This document shows, in pieces, positions 43,093 through 52,448 of a stretch of 64,000 nucleotides of DNA. The notes beneath the pieces are model-generated. The model saw nothing but the letters and a program-made list of their open reading frames with translations, did no database searches and was not told the origin of the DNA. This stretch comes from JAKAWQ01 sp035509315 (lineage in GTDB: Bacteria; Pseudomonadota; Alphaproteobacteria; Acetobacterales; Acetobacteraceae): NCBI GenBank assembly GCA_035509315.1, contig DATJLS010000059.1, forward strand, positions 46,127 through 110,126. Reading direction: 5' to 3'. The number at the start of each line of letters is the position of its first letter. Positions within the stretch are counted from its first letter, which is position 1. A program made the translations under genes and the position numbers.

Positions 43093-44022
43093 ATGCCTAT
43101 AAATCTCACGGTTGCGAATCTCACATATGCAACAACCGAATCCGCTGATGTGCGCTTCACCGATCTCGATGCCTGGCCGCCGGAAACGGTTCTTGAAATC
43201 CTCTGGGAATCCCAGCTTGCCGCGGTTGCCGCCGTGCGGCCCGCCCTTGGCCCGCTGGCCGGCGCCTGCCGCGCAGCAGCCGACCGGCTTGCTGCCGGCG
43301 GACGGCTTATCTACACGGGTGCGGGCACTTCGGGACGAATTGCCGCGCAGGACGGCGCAGAACTCGGCCCGACTTTCGGTTGGCCGGCCGAGCGCGTCCT
43401 GGTCTTGCCGGCAGGTGGGGTCGAGGCGTTGCTTCGCCCCATAGAAAATGCTGAGGACGATGGCGAATCTGCGGCGAGAGCAGTGAGGCAGCATGCAATC
43501 GGCGCGCAGGATGTCGTGCTCGCCGTCGCGGCCAGCGGCACGACTCCGTACACAGTGATGCTGCTGAGCGCCGCGCGGCGCGCCGGCGCGCTCACGATCG
43601 GCATCGCCAACAGCGCGGACACGCCATTGCTCGAAGCTTCCGAATATCCCGTGCTGATTGAAACCGGCGCGGAAGTGATCGCCGGATCGACGCGGCTCAA
43701 GGCCGGCACGGCGCAGAAAGTTGTCCTCAATCTCTTCTCGAGCCTCGTGATGATCCTGCTCAACCATGTCTATCGCGGCCGCATGGTCGATCTTCAAATC
43801 ACCAATGCCAAGCTCGCCCGGCGCGCAGTTCGTACCGTCTGCGAACTGACCGGCGCGGGCGAGGAGGTTGCCGCCTCGCTTCTTGGCCGCGCACAGGGGA
43901 ACATCAAGCGCGCGCTGCTCCTTGCCCGTGGCCTCACGCCTGAGGAAGCGGACCGCGCGCTCGCGCAACAGGGCGGAAACCTGCGCGCGGCGCTCGCCTC
44001 TCTCGATCATCCGTCGGCATGA
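43093..44022 (+). CDS. murQ: N-acetylmuramic acid 6-phosphate etherase
   Basis: 309 residues, a SIS-domain protein. Diagnostic stretches: GRLIYTGAGTSGRIAAQDG (sugar-phosphate loop and catalytic Glu region), VVLAVAASGTTPYT, GSTRLKAGTAQKVVLN and YRGRMVDLQITNAKLARR. It cleaves the lactyl ether of MurNAc-6-phosphate, giving GlcNAc-6-phosphate and D-lactate during peptidoglycan recycling. ATGA overlap with nagA passes the product straight to the next enzyme. Confidence 0.96.
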   Translation: MPINLTVANLTYATTESADVRFTDLDAWPPETVLEILWESQLAAVAAVRPALGPLAGACRAAADRLAAGGRLIYTGAGTSGRIAAQDGAELGPTFGWPAERVLVLPAGGVEALLRPIENAEDDGESAARAVRQHAIGAQDVVLAVAASGTTPYTVMLLSAARRAGALTIGIANSADTPLLEASEYPVLIETGAEVIAGSTRLKAGTAQKVVLNLFSSLVMILLNHVYRGRMVDLQITNAKLARRAVRTVCELTGAGEEVAASLLGRAQGNIKRALLLARGLTPEEADRALAQQGGNLRAALASLDHPSA

Positions 44023-45227
44023 CGCGCGCCATGACATGTTGGGCGATCCTCGTTCCGTTTCTCTTCGATGGCACGAAGCTCCGCTCCGGGCAGGCGGTGC
44101 TTATCGAGGATGAGCACATTGCCGCCATCATTCCGCCATCGGAAGTTCCTGGATCGTACGCGGCCGTTCGCCCTGCCGGTGCCGCCTATCTTTCGCCCGG
44201 CCTCGTCGATCTGCAGGTGAATGGCGGCGGCGGTGTTCTCTTCAATGATGACATCACGCCAGAGGGGCTTGCACGGATCGCGGCCGCGCATCGCGCGCTC
44301 GGCACGTCCCATATCCTGCCGACACTGATGAGCGGGAGCACGGCGGAGATCGCGGCCGCGCTCGATGCCGTGCGCGCGGCCATGGCGCGCGGTGTCCCCG
44401 GTATTCTCGGGCTGCACATCGAAGGCCCGTTCTTCAATCCGCACTGGCGCGGCATCCATCCCGCGCGCGCGATCCGCGCGATGAGCGCGGAGGATCTCGA
44501 TCTTCTCACCGCTCCCCATCCCTTCCCTCTCGCGCTCACGCTGGCGCCCGAGACTATGGCGGAGGCGACGCTCCGCCGGCTTGCCGCCGCCGGCATCGTG
44601 CTGCTGGCCGGCCATACCGAAGCGACAGTCGAGGAGATTGCGCGGGCGCGCGCGGCTGGTCTCATCGGGTTCACGCATCTCTTCAACGCCATGCCGCCCA
44701 TCACCGGTCGCGCGCCCGGTCCGGCCGGCGCCGCGCTCGCCGATCGCGAGGGCTTCGCTTCGATCATTGTCGACGGGCTGCATGTCCATCCGGATGCCGT
44801 GCGCCTCGCGCTGGCCGCCAAGGAAACGGAGCGTCTTTTCCTCGTCTCCGATGCCATGCCGACGGTGGGTGCGACGATCGATTCCTTTCTCATCGGCGGA
44901 ACGCCCATTCGCCTCAAGGAAGGGAGGCTGGTCGATGAGGCGGGCACGCTGGGTGGCGCCCACCTCTCGCTCGCCGAAGCCGTGCGCAATGCCCATCGGC
45001 TGCTCGGACTCGACCCGGCCGAGGCGCTGCGGATGGCGACGGCGACTCCCTCCGCCTGCCTCCGCGCGGGGCACGGGCCTTGGGCGATCTCGTCGGGTGC
45101 GCTCGTCCCCGGCGTGCGCGCCGATCTTGCGCTCTTCGATCGCTCTCTCGCGCTGCTCGGAACCTGGGAAAGCGGCGTCTTCAGGCCGAGGCCGGAGAGG
45201 GAACCCGCCTCCATGGAAAAACAATGA
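44019..45227 (+). CDS. nagA: N-acetylglucosamine-6-phosphate deacetylase
   Basis: 402 residues from ATG 44019 (or 398 from 44031, MTCWAILV). Amidohydrolase-fold motifs: SPGLVDLQVNGGGG, LGLHIEGPFFNP (metal Glu), LAGHTEAT (metal His), FTHLFNAMPPITGR (metal His), VDGLHVHP and FLVSDAMP (catalytic Asp). It deacetylates GlcNAc-6-phosphate to glucosamine-6-phosphate. Translationally coupled to murQ, forming a two-step cell-wall amino-sugar pathway; no nagB is seen nearby. Confidence 0.96.
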   Translation: MTRAMTCWAILVPFLFDGTKLRSGQAVLIEDEHIAAIIPPSEVPGSYAAVRPAGAAYLSPGLVDLQVNGGGGVLFNDDITPEGLARIAAAHRALGTSHILPTLMSGSTAEIAAALDAVRAAMARGVPGILGLHIEGPFFNPHWRGIHPARAIRAMSAEDLDLLTAPHPFPLALTLAPETMAEATLRRLAAAGIVLLAGHTEATVEEIARARAAGLIGFTHLFNAMPPITGRAPGPAGAALADREGFASIIVDGLHVHPDAVRLALAAKETERLFLVSDAMPTVGATIDSFLIGGTPIRLKEGRLVDEAGTLGGAHLSLAEAVRNAHRLLGLDPAEALRMATATPSACLRAGHGPWAISSGALVPGVRADLALFDRSLALLGTWESGVFRPRPEREPASMEKQ

Positions 45228-45250
45228 GGGGAATGGAAGGTTTTTCCACT

Positions 45251-45709
45251 TCAGGCGCGGATATGCGCATGGGGCGTCGTGCCGGGACCGTGATCGTGCC
45301 GCGCGCCTGATTCGCGCACCGGCACGACGTGCAGGCTGGCATGACGAACGCCGCGCTCCACCGTGATCGCATCGGCGAGCGCGCGGACATCTGCCAGCTT
45401 GCCTTTGAGCACGGAGACGTCGAGCGCGCTCTCGTGATCGATCGGCACGCGCGTCGTCGAGACCACGAGATCGTGATGGTCGTGCAGCGCGCGGCTCAGA
45501 ATCTGCGCCAGCCCTCTCGTCTCATGCTCGAAAACATAAGCGAGGACGGCCATGCAGAGCGTCCTGCCTTCGGCGACGATCTCTCGCGCCGCCGCGGCCC
45601 GGATCATGTCGCGAACGGCCTCGGAGCGGCTCGCATAGCCGCGGCGCTGCATCAGCGCATCCACGGTATGCAAAAGCTCATCGTCGATCGTGATGGTGAC
45701 CCGTTCCAT
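45251..45709 (-). CDS. nikR: NikR-family regulator lacking canonical nickel ligands
   Basis: 152 residues from ATG 45709, GGAGG about ten bases upstream. It aligns without gaps to E. coli NikR over the ligand region. The ribbon-helix-helix N-terminus is intact, including the DNA-contact residues Arg3, Thr5 and Thr7 (MERVTITIDDELL). In the C-terminal ACT-like domain His76 is kept (LHDHHDLVV), but E. coli His87, His89 and Cys95 correspond to Arg87, Pro89 and Ala95 (TTRVPIDHESALDV). The tail adds several His (ARHDHGPGTTPHAHIRA). So DNA binding should be conserved while the high-affinity square-planar nickel site should not. The NiCoT gene and a perfect operator are adjacent. Confidence 0.92.
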   Translation of the reverse strand: MERVTITIDDELLHTVDALMQRRGYASRSEAVRDMIRAAAAREIVAEGRTLCMAVLAYVFEHETRGLAQILSRALHDHHDLVVSTTRVPIDHESALDVSVLKGKLADVRALADAITVERGVRHASLHVVPVRESGARHDHGPGTTPHAHIRA

Positions 45710-45976
45710 GCCGCACCCACCCTCCGGCCGGCCAGTCACTCGGACGGAGCGTACCGGCCTTCCGCGCCCGCGTTCAAGGGATATTGCGAATAGAGCCTTT
45801 TGCGAAAATAGCACAATTGCGTCTCGCAGCGCGCGCGGCCCAGCAGCGCGATGCGATCGGGCAGGTTTGACGGAGCACCCCGGTCAGGCGAGCGAAAGCG
45901 ATGGCAAGAGAAGATGACGAGAAACGTGGCTCATCGGACCTCGCTCGCGAGGGAACCGCAGACGGAAGGGCGGGAC

Positions 45977-47038
45977 TTATTTCGCGAGGGTGACTTCGAT
46001 GTCGTCGTAGCGCCTGAGCCGGTAAAGCAACACCGAGACGATCCAGCTCACCACGAAAATGCCGATGATGATGTAGCCGAGCGTGCCGAAATTGTTGTTG
46101 ATCGCGGCGATCGCGTCCCAGAACGGCCCCGAGAGGTTCATCTCGCCCTGGACCAGGCCGAGCGTCTCGATGCCGCCGACGATCAACGCGACGAGCACGG
46201 AAACCGAGGTGATGGTAAGGTTGTAGTAGAGCTTGCGGATTGGCTTGGCGAAGGCCCAGCCATAGGCGCCGAGCATGAGCACGCTGTCGGTGGTGTCGAT
46301 CAGCGACATGCCGGCAGCGAACAGCGCCGGGAAGACCATGATGGACCAGACATTGAGTCCCTTCGAGGCCTCGGCGGCCGAGATACCGAGCAGACCCACC
46401 TCGGTCGCGGTATCGAAACCAAGCCCGAACAGTACGCCGATCGGATACATCTGCCAGCTATGATCGACGAGGCGGAACAGGCCGCGGAACAGGCGGCCGA
46501 AGAAGCCGCGCTTGGCGAGGATCAGGTTGAGGTCCTCGTCGTCGTAACGGCCGCCCTCCTTGACGCGCTGGAATGTGCGGTAGATCGAGGTCAGCACCAG
46601 GATGTTCATCAATGCGATCGCAAGCAGGAAAGCAGCCGAGATCATCGTGCCCACGATGTTGCCGAAATTCTCGATCGCGTCGAACCGGTTCTTGATCGCG
46701 ACCGCGGTGAAAGCAACGGCTGCGGAGAGGGCGAACACGATGGTCGAATGACCGAGCGAGAAGAAGAAGCCGACGCCGACAGGGCGTTTGCCCTGCTGCA
46801 TCAGCTTGCGCGTGACGTTGTCGATGGCGGCGATATGGTCGGCATCGACGGCATGGCGGAGGCCGAAGCTGTAGGCGAGGAAGGCGGTGCCGAGCAGGAC
46901 CGGATAGTGATGGAAGGCAACGATCGCCCAGACCCAGGCAAGGATGTTGAAGGCTGCCAGGATGGTGTAGATGCCCGCGACATTGCGCGCGACACCGACA
47001 TTGCCGTCGCCGAAGATCCGAGTGACGAAAGAGGACAT
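45977..47038 (-). CDS. NiCoT-family nickel/cobalt permease
   Basis: 353 residues from ATG 47038, preceded by GGAGAG six bases upstream. About eight membrane helices. Signature motifs of the HoxN/NixA/NhlF group: RHAVDADHIAAIDN in helix 2, FFSLGHSTIVF, LGFDTATEVGLLG and GMSLIDTTDSVLML. It imports Ni or Co; which metal is preferred cannot be read. An in-frame extension to 47149 is rejected because it would place the NikR operator inside the coding region. Regulated by NikR binding at 47081-47108. Confidence 0.94.
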   Translation of the reverse strand: MSSFVTRIFGDGNVGVARNVAGIYTILAAFNILAWVWAIVAFHHYPVLLGTAFLAYSFGLRHAVDADHIAAIDNVTRKLMQQGKRPVGVGFFFSLGHSTIVFALSAAVAFTAVAIKNRFDAIENFGNIVGTMISAAFLLAIALMNILVLTSIYRTFQRVKEGGRYDDEDLNLILAKRGFFGRLFRGLFRLVDHSWQMYPIGVLFGLGFDTATEVGLLGISAAEASKGLNVWSIMVFPALFAAGMSLIDTTDSVLMLGAYGWAFAKPIRKLYYNLTITSVSVLVALIVGGIETLGLVQGEMNLSGPFWDAIAAINNNFGTLGYIIIGIFVVSWIVSVLLYRLRRYDDIEVTLAK

Positions 47039-47080
47039 GGAGGCTCTCCGCAACGTTCCGCGGACCGTAGCGAAGGCAAC

Positions 47081-47108
47081 GTATGAAGTAAAAGGAAAAA
47101 GATCATAC
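47081..47108 (-). promoter_or_regulatory. NikR operator upstream of NiCoT
   Basis: GTATGA (47081-47086), a 16-base spacer and TCATAC (47103-47108) exactly match the E. coli nik operator GTATGA-N16-TCATAC. It is 43 bases upstream of the NiCoT ATG, a position suited to repression of that promoter. Confidence 0.9.
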
Positions 47109-47385
47109 GCCGCGGCGGCTGCCCGTCCCGCCATCGGGCTACGGCTCAACCTTCGCCGCCGCGAGCGTCAGGAGATTCGAAAGTCTTGCTCGCGCCGGTC
47201 CGATCAGAAGCGTGCGCCTGGCGGAACATGTGACCGGAGCAGATACGCAAGCCCGCCGCCCAGGCTTGGCGAGCGTCGGCGTCTTCGTGCCGAGCTGGGC
47301 AACCGCGCCCCTTCCCTGCCGTGTCCGTGATTACGATCGGCCCTAGATCGATGCCCTAGATCGAGGCAGGAGATCGAGGGCAGGA

Positions 47386-47410
47386 GCGGGCGGAAAACGC
47401 TTCCGCCCGC
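47386..47410 (-). terminator. Hairpin at the 3' end of the dehydrogenase gene
   Basis: GCGGGCGGAA (47386-47395) pairs perfectly with TTCCGCCCGC (47401-47410) around a 5-base loop, 11 bases after the stop at 47422. No T-run follows; instead there are TAGATCGA/GATCGAGG direct repeats at 47345-47380. Likely a 3' stabilising or weak termination hairpin. Confidence 0.6.
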
Positions 47411-47421
47411 CGCGTGTTCCC

Positions 47422-48855
47422 TCAGGCGCTCGCCTGCGAGACGAACTTGGTGATGAGATAGGCCTCGATCGCCTCGAGCCCGCCTTCGGAGCCATAGCCC
47501 GAATCCTTGATCCCGCCGAACGGCACTTCCGGCAGCGCGAGCCCGTGATGGTTGATCGAGATCATTCCCGTCTCCACCGCGCTCGCGATTGCCGTCGCGG
47601 TCTTCGCCGAGCTTGTATAAGCATAGGCCGCGAGCCCGTAATTCAGCCGGTTCGCTTCCGCGACCACCTCATCGAAGTCACGGAACGGCGCGATCAGCGC
47701 CACCGGGCCGAACGGCTCCTCGTTCATCGCCCGCGCCGTCTTCGGCACATTCGTCAGCACCGTCGGCTCGAAGAAATAGCCCTTGTTGCCGATGCGCTTG
47801 CCGCCCGTCACCAGCTCCGCGCCCTTCTGCACGGCATCGGTGATGAAGCCTTCCATCGCCGTCACACGGCGCTCATGGGCGAGCGGACCCATCTGGGCCG
47901 CGGGGTCGAGCCCGTCCCCCACCTTCAACCCCTTGGCGACCGTGGCGAAACGGTCGACAAAATCGTCATACACCTTCTCCTGCACCAGAAAGCGCGTGGG
48001 CGCGATGCAGACCTGACCGGCGTTGCGGAATTTGTTGGCGGAGAGGATCTTCGTCGCCGCCTCGACATCCGCATCCTCGAAGACGATGGCGGGCGCATGC
48101 CCGCCAAGCTCCATCGTCACCCGCTTCATGTGCGCCCCGGCGAGCGCGGCGAGCTGCTTGCCGACCGCGGTCGAGCCGGTGAAGGAAATCTTCCGCACCA
48201 CCGGGTGGGGGATCAGGTAGCCTGAGATATCGCCGGGCACGCCGAAGACGAGATTGATCACACCCTCGGGCAGGCCGGCATCGGCATAGGCGCGCACCAG
48301 CTCGGCGCAGGAGGCGGGCGTCTCCTCCGGGCCCTTGAGGATGATCGCGCAACCGGCGGCGAGGGCAGCGGAGATCTTCCGCACCGCCTGATTGACAGGG
48401 AAGTTCCATGGCGTGAAGGCGGCGGCCACGCCCACCGGCTCCTTGACGACGAGCTGATAGATGCCGGGCGCGCGCGCCGGCACCACACGGCCATAGGCGC
48501 GGCGGGCTTCCTCCGCGAACCATTCGATGATGTCTCCGGCGAACGCGGTCTCGGCACGCGCCTCCGCCAGAGGCTTGCCCTGCTCGATGGTCATGATGCG
48601 CGCGATCGCCTCGACCCGCTCGCGCATCAGGGAGGCCGCCTTGCGCATGATCTTTGCCCGGTCGTAGGCGGAAATGCGGCGCCAGGTCTCGAAACCCTTG
48701 GCTGCGGCGGCAAGCGCGCGGTCGAGATCGGTCTGCTCGGCATGCGCGACCCTGCCGACCGGCTCGCCGGTGGCGGGGTTCATCACAGCGATCGTCTTGC
48801 CGGCGGCGCCGCCGCTCCAGGTTCCGTCGATGAACAGCGAGACATCGGAATACAT
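47422..48855 (-). CDS. gabD: NAD(P)-dependent succinate-semialdehyde dehydrogenase family
   Basis: 477 residues from ATG 48855, with GGAG eight bases upstream. Aldehyde dehydrogenase motifs: FTPWNFPVNQAVRK, FTGSTAVGKQLA (cofactor loop), MELGGHAPAIVFEDAD (catalytic Glu), FRNAGQVCIAPTR (catalytic Cys), EEPFGPVA. The overall pattern is that of GabD/SSADH, which oxidises succinate semialdehyde to succinate, although close relatives act on glutarate semialdehyde or glycolaldehyde. No gabT partner is adjacent. Confidence 0.9.
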   Translation of the reverse strand: MYSDVSLFIDGTWSGGAAGKTIAVMNPATGEPVGRVAHAEQTDLDRALAAAAKGFETWRRISAYDRAKIMRKAASLMRERVEAIARIMTIEQGKPLAEARAETAFAGDIIEWFAEEARRAYGRVVPARAPGIYQLVVKEPVGVAAAFTPWNFPVNQAVRKISAALAAGCAIILKGPEETPASCAELVRAYADAGLPEGVINLVFGVPGDISGYLIPHPVVRKISFTGSTAVGKQLAALAGAHMKRVTMELGGHAPAIVFEDADVEAATKILSANKFRNAGQVCIAPTRFLVQEKVYDDFVDRFATVAKGLKVGDGLDPAAQMGPLAHERRVTAMEGFITDAVQKGAELVTGGKRIGNKGYFFEPTVLTNVPKTARAMNEEPFGPVALIAPFRDFDEVVAEANRLNYGLAAYAYTSSAKTATAIASAVETGMISINHHGLALPEVPFGGIKDSGYGSEGGLEAIEAYLITKFVSQASA

Positions 48856-49012
48856 GACTCTACTCCTCCGCAAGCACGCGCGGGCGATCCTGCGCCGCCG
48901 AATGCACGCATCATGCGCCACGCCGCCCGCACGGTCGAGACCACCCCACGGAAGCATGCCTTGGGAAAGCCTGACCGGAAGCCGGGTTTCTGCTTTACGG
49001 AATGAGCCTGAT

Positions 49013-49132
49013 GCCAGCTTTCATGGAAAGCCGGCACAGAGTTCTTTGTCTCGGTGCGTTCTTTGTCTCAGTGCCCGATTCACGCGCCGAAAAACGCTCG
49101 CTCCGCGGGTCACTTTTCTCTGCGATCGGGCA
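49013..49132 (+). repeat. Dispersed intergenic repeat D, copy 2
   Basis: GCCAGCTTTC-ATG-GAAAGCCGGC hairpin, CAGAGTTCTTTGTCTC, then GCCCGATTCACGC ... CTTTTCTCTGCGATCGGGCA. It is the same element as 13961-14066 in opposite orientation, but the GTTCTTTGTCTC segment is duplicated here (49041-49069). Located in the 380-base gap between gabD and phoB; I see no gene in that gap. Confidence 0.8.
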
Positions 49133-49183
49133 CCAGAGCAGATCGCGATCAGACGGAAACGGCTGATCGCGTGAAGATGCTCC

Positions 49184-49235
49184 CAAAACAAACACATAGA
49201 GCGGATTGCGTGAGCCCGTGCAAACGCAATTCCCT

Positions 49236-49238
<3 letters not shown>
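49184..49238 (-). terminator. Terminator overlapping the phoB stop
   Basis: TAGAGCGGATTGCGT (49197-49211) pairs imperfectly with ACGCAATTCCCTCTA (49224-49238). On the minus strand the stem is followed by TGTGTTTGTTTTGGG. The arm contains the phoB TAG at 49236-49238. Confidence 0.68.
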
Positions 49239-49952
<714 letters not shown>

Positions 49953-49965
49953 CCCGGGTCTCCTT

Positions 49966-50703
49966 TCAGGCCTCTGGGCGGTCGATGGCGAAGGCGGAAC
50001 TCACGCCTTTCGGCCGCTCATCGGGAAGGACCTCGCCGGTCGCGGCGAAATGCACGGTTTCGGCGATATTGGTCGCATGATCGCCGATTCGCTCAAGATT
50101 CTTGGCGATGAAGAGAAGATGAGTACAGGGCGTGATATTTCGCGGATCCTCCATCATGTAGGTGATCAGCTCGCGGAAGATCGCCGTATAGAGATCATCG
50201 ATCATCCGGTCGGACTGCCAGACCTCGATCGCCTTCTCCGGATCGTTCTGGCTCGCGGCGTCGATCACGGTCTTCAGGTTTTCCTGCACCATCCGCGCCA
50301 TCGAGGCGATGGGAGTGAGGCTGAAGGAGAGCGGGACGTGCGAGAGCACCATGCTCCGCTTGGCCGCATTGACCGCGTAATCCCCGATCCGCTCGAGCCC
50401 CGCGGTGATCTTGAGCGCGGCGACGATGCGGCGCAGATCGCTCGCCACCGGCTGGCGAAGAGCGAGCATCCGGATCGAGAATTGCTCGACCTCGCGCTCC
50501 AGCGCGTCCACCAGCGGATCCGTCTCGACGGCGCGCGTCGCCGCGTTCGCGTCCTGCTCGACCACCGCGGTCGCCGCAAGTGCCACCTCGCTCTCGACCA
50601 GACCCCCCATGCGGGCGATCAGATCGCTCAGTCGCGTCAGCTCCTGCTCGTAGCTCCTGACGATGTGCTCCGCGGGTTCGGACATCGCGGCGTCCTCAGC
50701 CAA
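49966..50703 (-). CDS. phoU: Phosphate-signalling protein PhoU
   Basis: 245 residues in two similar three-helix-bundle halves with the metal-site E/D-x3-D pattern (VDALEREVEQ and MIDDLYTAIF) and repeated GDYAVN/GDHATN motifs (LERIGDYAVNAAKR, LERIGDHATNIAETVHF). PhoU links the Pst transporter to PhoR and represses the regulon when phosphate is ample. It overlaps pstB by eight bases and precedes phoB by 13. Confidence 0.96.
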   Translation of the reverse strand: MAEDAAMSEPAEHIVRSYEQELTRLSDLIARMGGLVESEVALAATAVVEQDANAATRAVETDPLVDALEREVEQFSIRMLALRQPVASDLRRIVAALKITAGLERIGDYAVNAAKRSMVLSHVPLSFSLTPIASMARMVQENLKTVIDAASQNDPEKAIEVWQSDRMIDDLYTAIFRELITYMMEDPRNITPCTHLLFIAKNLERIGDHATNIAETVHFAATGEVLPDERPKGVSSAFAIDRPEA

Positions 50704-51523
50704 ACCGCCCGGTGATGTATTCCTGCGTGCGCTTCTCGCGCGGCGCAGTGAACATCGCCGCGGCCTGCCCTACCTCGACCAGCTCGCCGAGATAGAAGAA
50801 AGCCACCTGGTCGGCGCAGCGCGCTGCCTGCTGCATGTTGTGTGTCACCAGGGCGATCGTGAAATCCTGCTTCAGCTCGTCCATGAGTTCCTCGACCTTG
50901 AGCGTGCTGATCGGGTCGAGCGCGCTGGTCGGCTCGTCGAGCAGAATGACCTGCGGGCGAACGGCGATCGTCCGCGCAATGCAGAGCCGCTGCTGCTGCC
51001 CGCCGGAAAGCCCGGCCGCCGGACTGCCCAGCCGGTCCTTCACCTCGTCCCAAAGGGCGGCGCGGGTGAGCGACCATTCCACCCGCTCGCGCATCTCGGC
51101 CCGGCCAAGCCGCTCATGCAGCCGGACCCCGAAGGCGATGTTGTCGAAGATGGACATCGCAAAAGGCGTCGGCTTCTGGAACACCATGCCGATCCGCGCG
51201 CGGAGCACCGTAAGGTCCATATCCGAATCGAGGATGTTCTTGCCGTCGAGCAGCACCTCGCCAGTCGCCCGCTGCCCCGGATAGAGATCGTACATCCTGT
51301 TCAGCACCCTGAGCAGGGTGGATTTTCCGCAGCCCGAGGGTCCGATCATCCCGGTCACCTGCCGCTCCGGAAAATCGAGACGCACATGTTTGAGGGCCTG
51401 GGTCCCGCCATAGAAGAAATCGAGGTCGCGGATCGCGATCCGCGTTTGCCCGGGCGCTGTGGCGGCAAGCTCCACGTCCATCTTCGCGGATGCAAGCACA
51501 GGCTGGCGTGAGGCATCGTTCAT
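50696..51523 (-). CDS. pstB: Phosphate ABC transporter ATP-binding protein
   Basis: 275 residues from ATG 51523. Walker A GPSGCGKSTLLRVLNRM, FQKPTPFAMSIFDNIAFG (PstB-specific), signature LSGGQQQRL, Walker B VILLDEPTSALDP, switch His in LVTHN. It powers PstCA. The genes pstS, pstC and pstA are not adjacent in this window: the upstream neighbour is a peroxiredoxin. A Pho box 35 bases upstream of the start indicates that pstB-phoU-phoB has its own promoter. Confidence 0.95.
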   Translation of the reverse strand: MNDASRQPVLASAKMDVELAATAPGQTRIAIRDLDFFYGGTQALKHVRLDFPERQVTGMIGPSGCGKSTLLRVLNRMYDLYPGQRATGEVLLDGKNILDSDMDLTVLRARIGMVFQKPTPFAMSIFDNIAFGVRLHERLGRAEMRERVEWSLTRAALWDEVKDRLGSPAAGLSGGQQQRLCIARTIAVRPQVILLDEPTSALDPISTLKVEELMDELKQDFTIALVTHNMQQAARCADQVAFFYLGELVEVGQAAAMFTAPREKRTQEYITGRFG

Positions 51524-51557
51524 CCCAACGAACCTACGGAGACCCGAAGACGCCACT

Positions 51558-51586
51558 ATTGCAGATTTATGAAGCTTTCATGACAG
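51558..51586 (-). promoter_or_regulatory. Putative Pho box upstream of pstB-phoU-phoB
   Basis: On the minus strand three 7-base half-sites occur every 11 bases: CTGTCAT (51586-51580), GCTTCAT (51575-51569) and CTGCAAT (51564-51558), separated by AT-rich 4-base spacers. This matches the PhoB consensus of CTGTCAT-like repeats with 11-base spacing; the first site is perfect, the others carry two changes each. Confidence 0.75.
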
Positions 51587-51709
51587 ACCCGGCGTCGCTG
51601 ACCATCCCGCCTCCGGTCACCACGGTTTCGGCGCGATTGGGATGCCCACCCGCGTGCCGACCCGGACGCCACAGCCGGGACCGGGCTGCGAAGCAATCCT
51701 CTAAGACTT

Positions 51710-51766
51710 TGAAATCAATCGGAAAAAAACGAAGCCGAGAGCGCGATGGCCCGAGACCGTCGCGCC
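51710..51766 (-). terminator. Intrinsic terminator of the peroxiredoxin gene (repeat B, copy 3)
   Basis: GCGCGATGG (51741-51749) pairs with CCGTCGCGC (51757-51765, one G-U). Read on the minus strand, CTTCGTTTTTTTCC follows the stem, a strong T-run. The 3' part, GAAATCAATCGG-AAAA, is the same as the terminator half of repeat B at 13900-13955 and 40420-40472. Confidence 0.82.
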
Positions 51767-51782
51767 CCCGGCGGACGACCCG

Positions 51783-52448
51783 CTATTCGGCCGCCTTGTC
51801 CGGCGCGTCCCCGGCCGTCTTCGGCAGCTCGACGATCCGGAGATAAGGCCTCAGCGTCTTCCATCCTTGCGGGAAACGCGCTTTGGCATCTTCGTCCGAA
51901 AGGCTCGGCGCGATGATCACCGGCTCGCCCGGCTTCCAGTTGACCGGGGTGGACACCTTCTCCCGATCGGTGAGCTGGAGGCTGTCCACTGCCCGGAGAA
52001 TCTCCTGGAAATTGCGCCCCGCGCTCGGCGGATAAGTCATGATCAGCCGCACCTTCTTCGCCGAATCGATCACGAAAACGCTGCGCACCGTCACCGTCGG
52101 ATCGGCGAGCGGGTGCACCATGTCATAGAGCTTGGAGACCGCCTGATCGGCATCGGCGATGATCGGGAAGTTCACGCTCTGGCCCTGCGTCTCCTCGATA
52201 TCCTTCTCCCAGCCCTTGTGGCTGCTGGCAGGATCGACGGAAAGGCCGATGACCTTGACGTTGCGCTTCGCCCATTCCGGCTTCAGCCGCGCGACCTCGG
52301 CAAGCTCGGTCGTGCAGACGGGCGTGTAATCCTTGGGATGGCTGAACAGGATGCCCCAGGAATTGCCGAGCCATTCGTGGAACCGGATCCGGCCCTCGGT
52401 GCTCTCCTGTTCGAAATCGGGAGCGATCTGCCCCAATTGAATCGCCAT
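51783..52448 (-). CDS. 1-Cys peroxiredoxin (Prx6 type)
   Basis: 221 residues from ATG 52448, with AAGGAGTG at good distance. The active-site motif is DYTPVCTTE with Cys45, the only Cys in the protein, so it must be a 1-Cys enzyme recycled by an external thiol. LGLSVD-type and SVFVIDSAKKVRLIMTYP segments and the ~220-residue length fit Prx6. It reduces H2O2 and organic hydroperoxides. The reading frame continues open far upstream through the gap and the opposite-strand hydrolase and allantoinase genes, but that is a high-GC artefact. Confidence 0.95.
   Translation of the reverse strand: MAIQLGQIAPDFEQESTEGRIRFHEWLGNSWGILFSHPKDYTPVCTTELAEVARLKPEWAKRNVKVIGLSVDPASSHKGWEKDIEETQGQSVNFPIIADADQAVSKLYDMVHPLADPTVTVRSVFVIDSAKKVRLIMTYPPSAGRNFQEILRAVDSLQLTDREKVSTPVNWKPGEPVIIAPSLSDEDAKARFPQGWKTLRPYLRIVELPKTAGDAPDKAAE

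Noticed and set aside
47039..47380. Cobalamin or metal riboswitch before the NiCoT gene
   Set aside because: No known core motif on the minus strand; the NikR operator already explains regulation.
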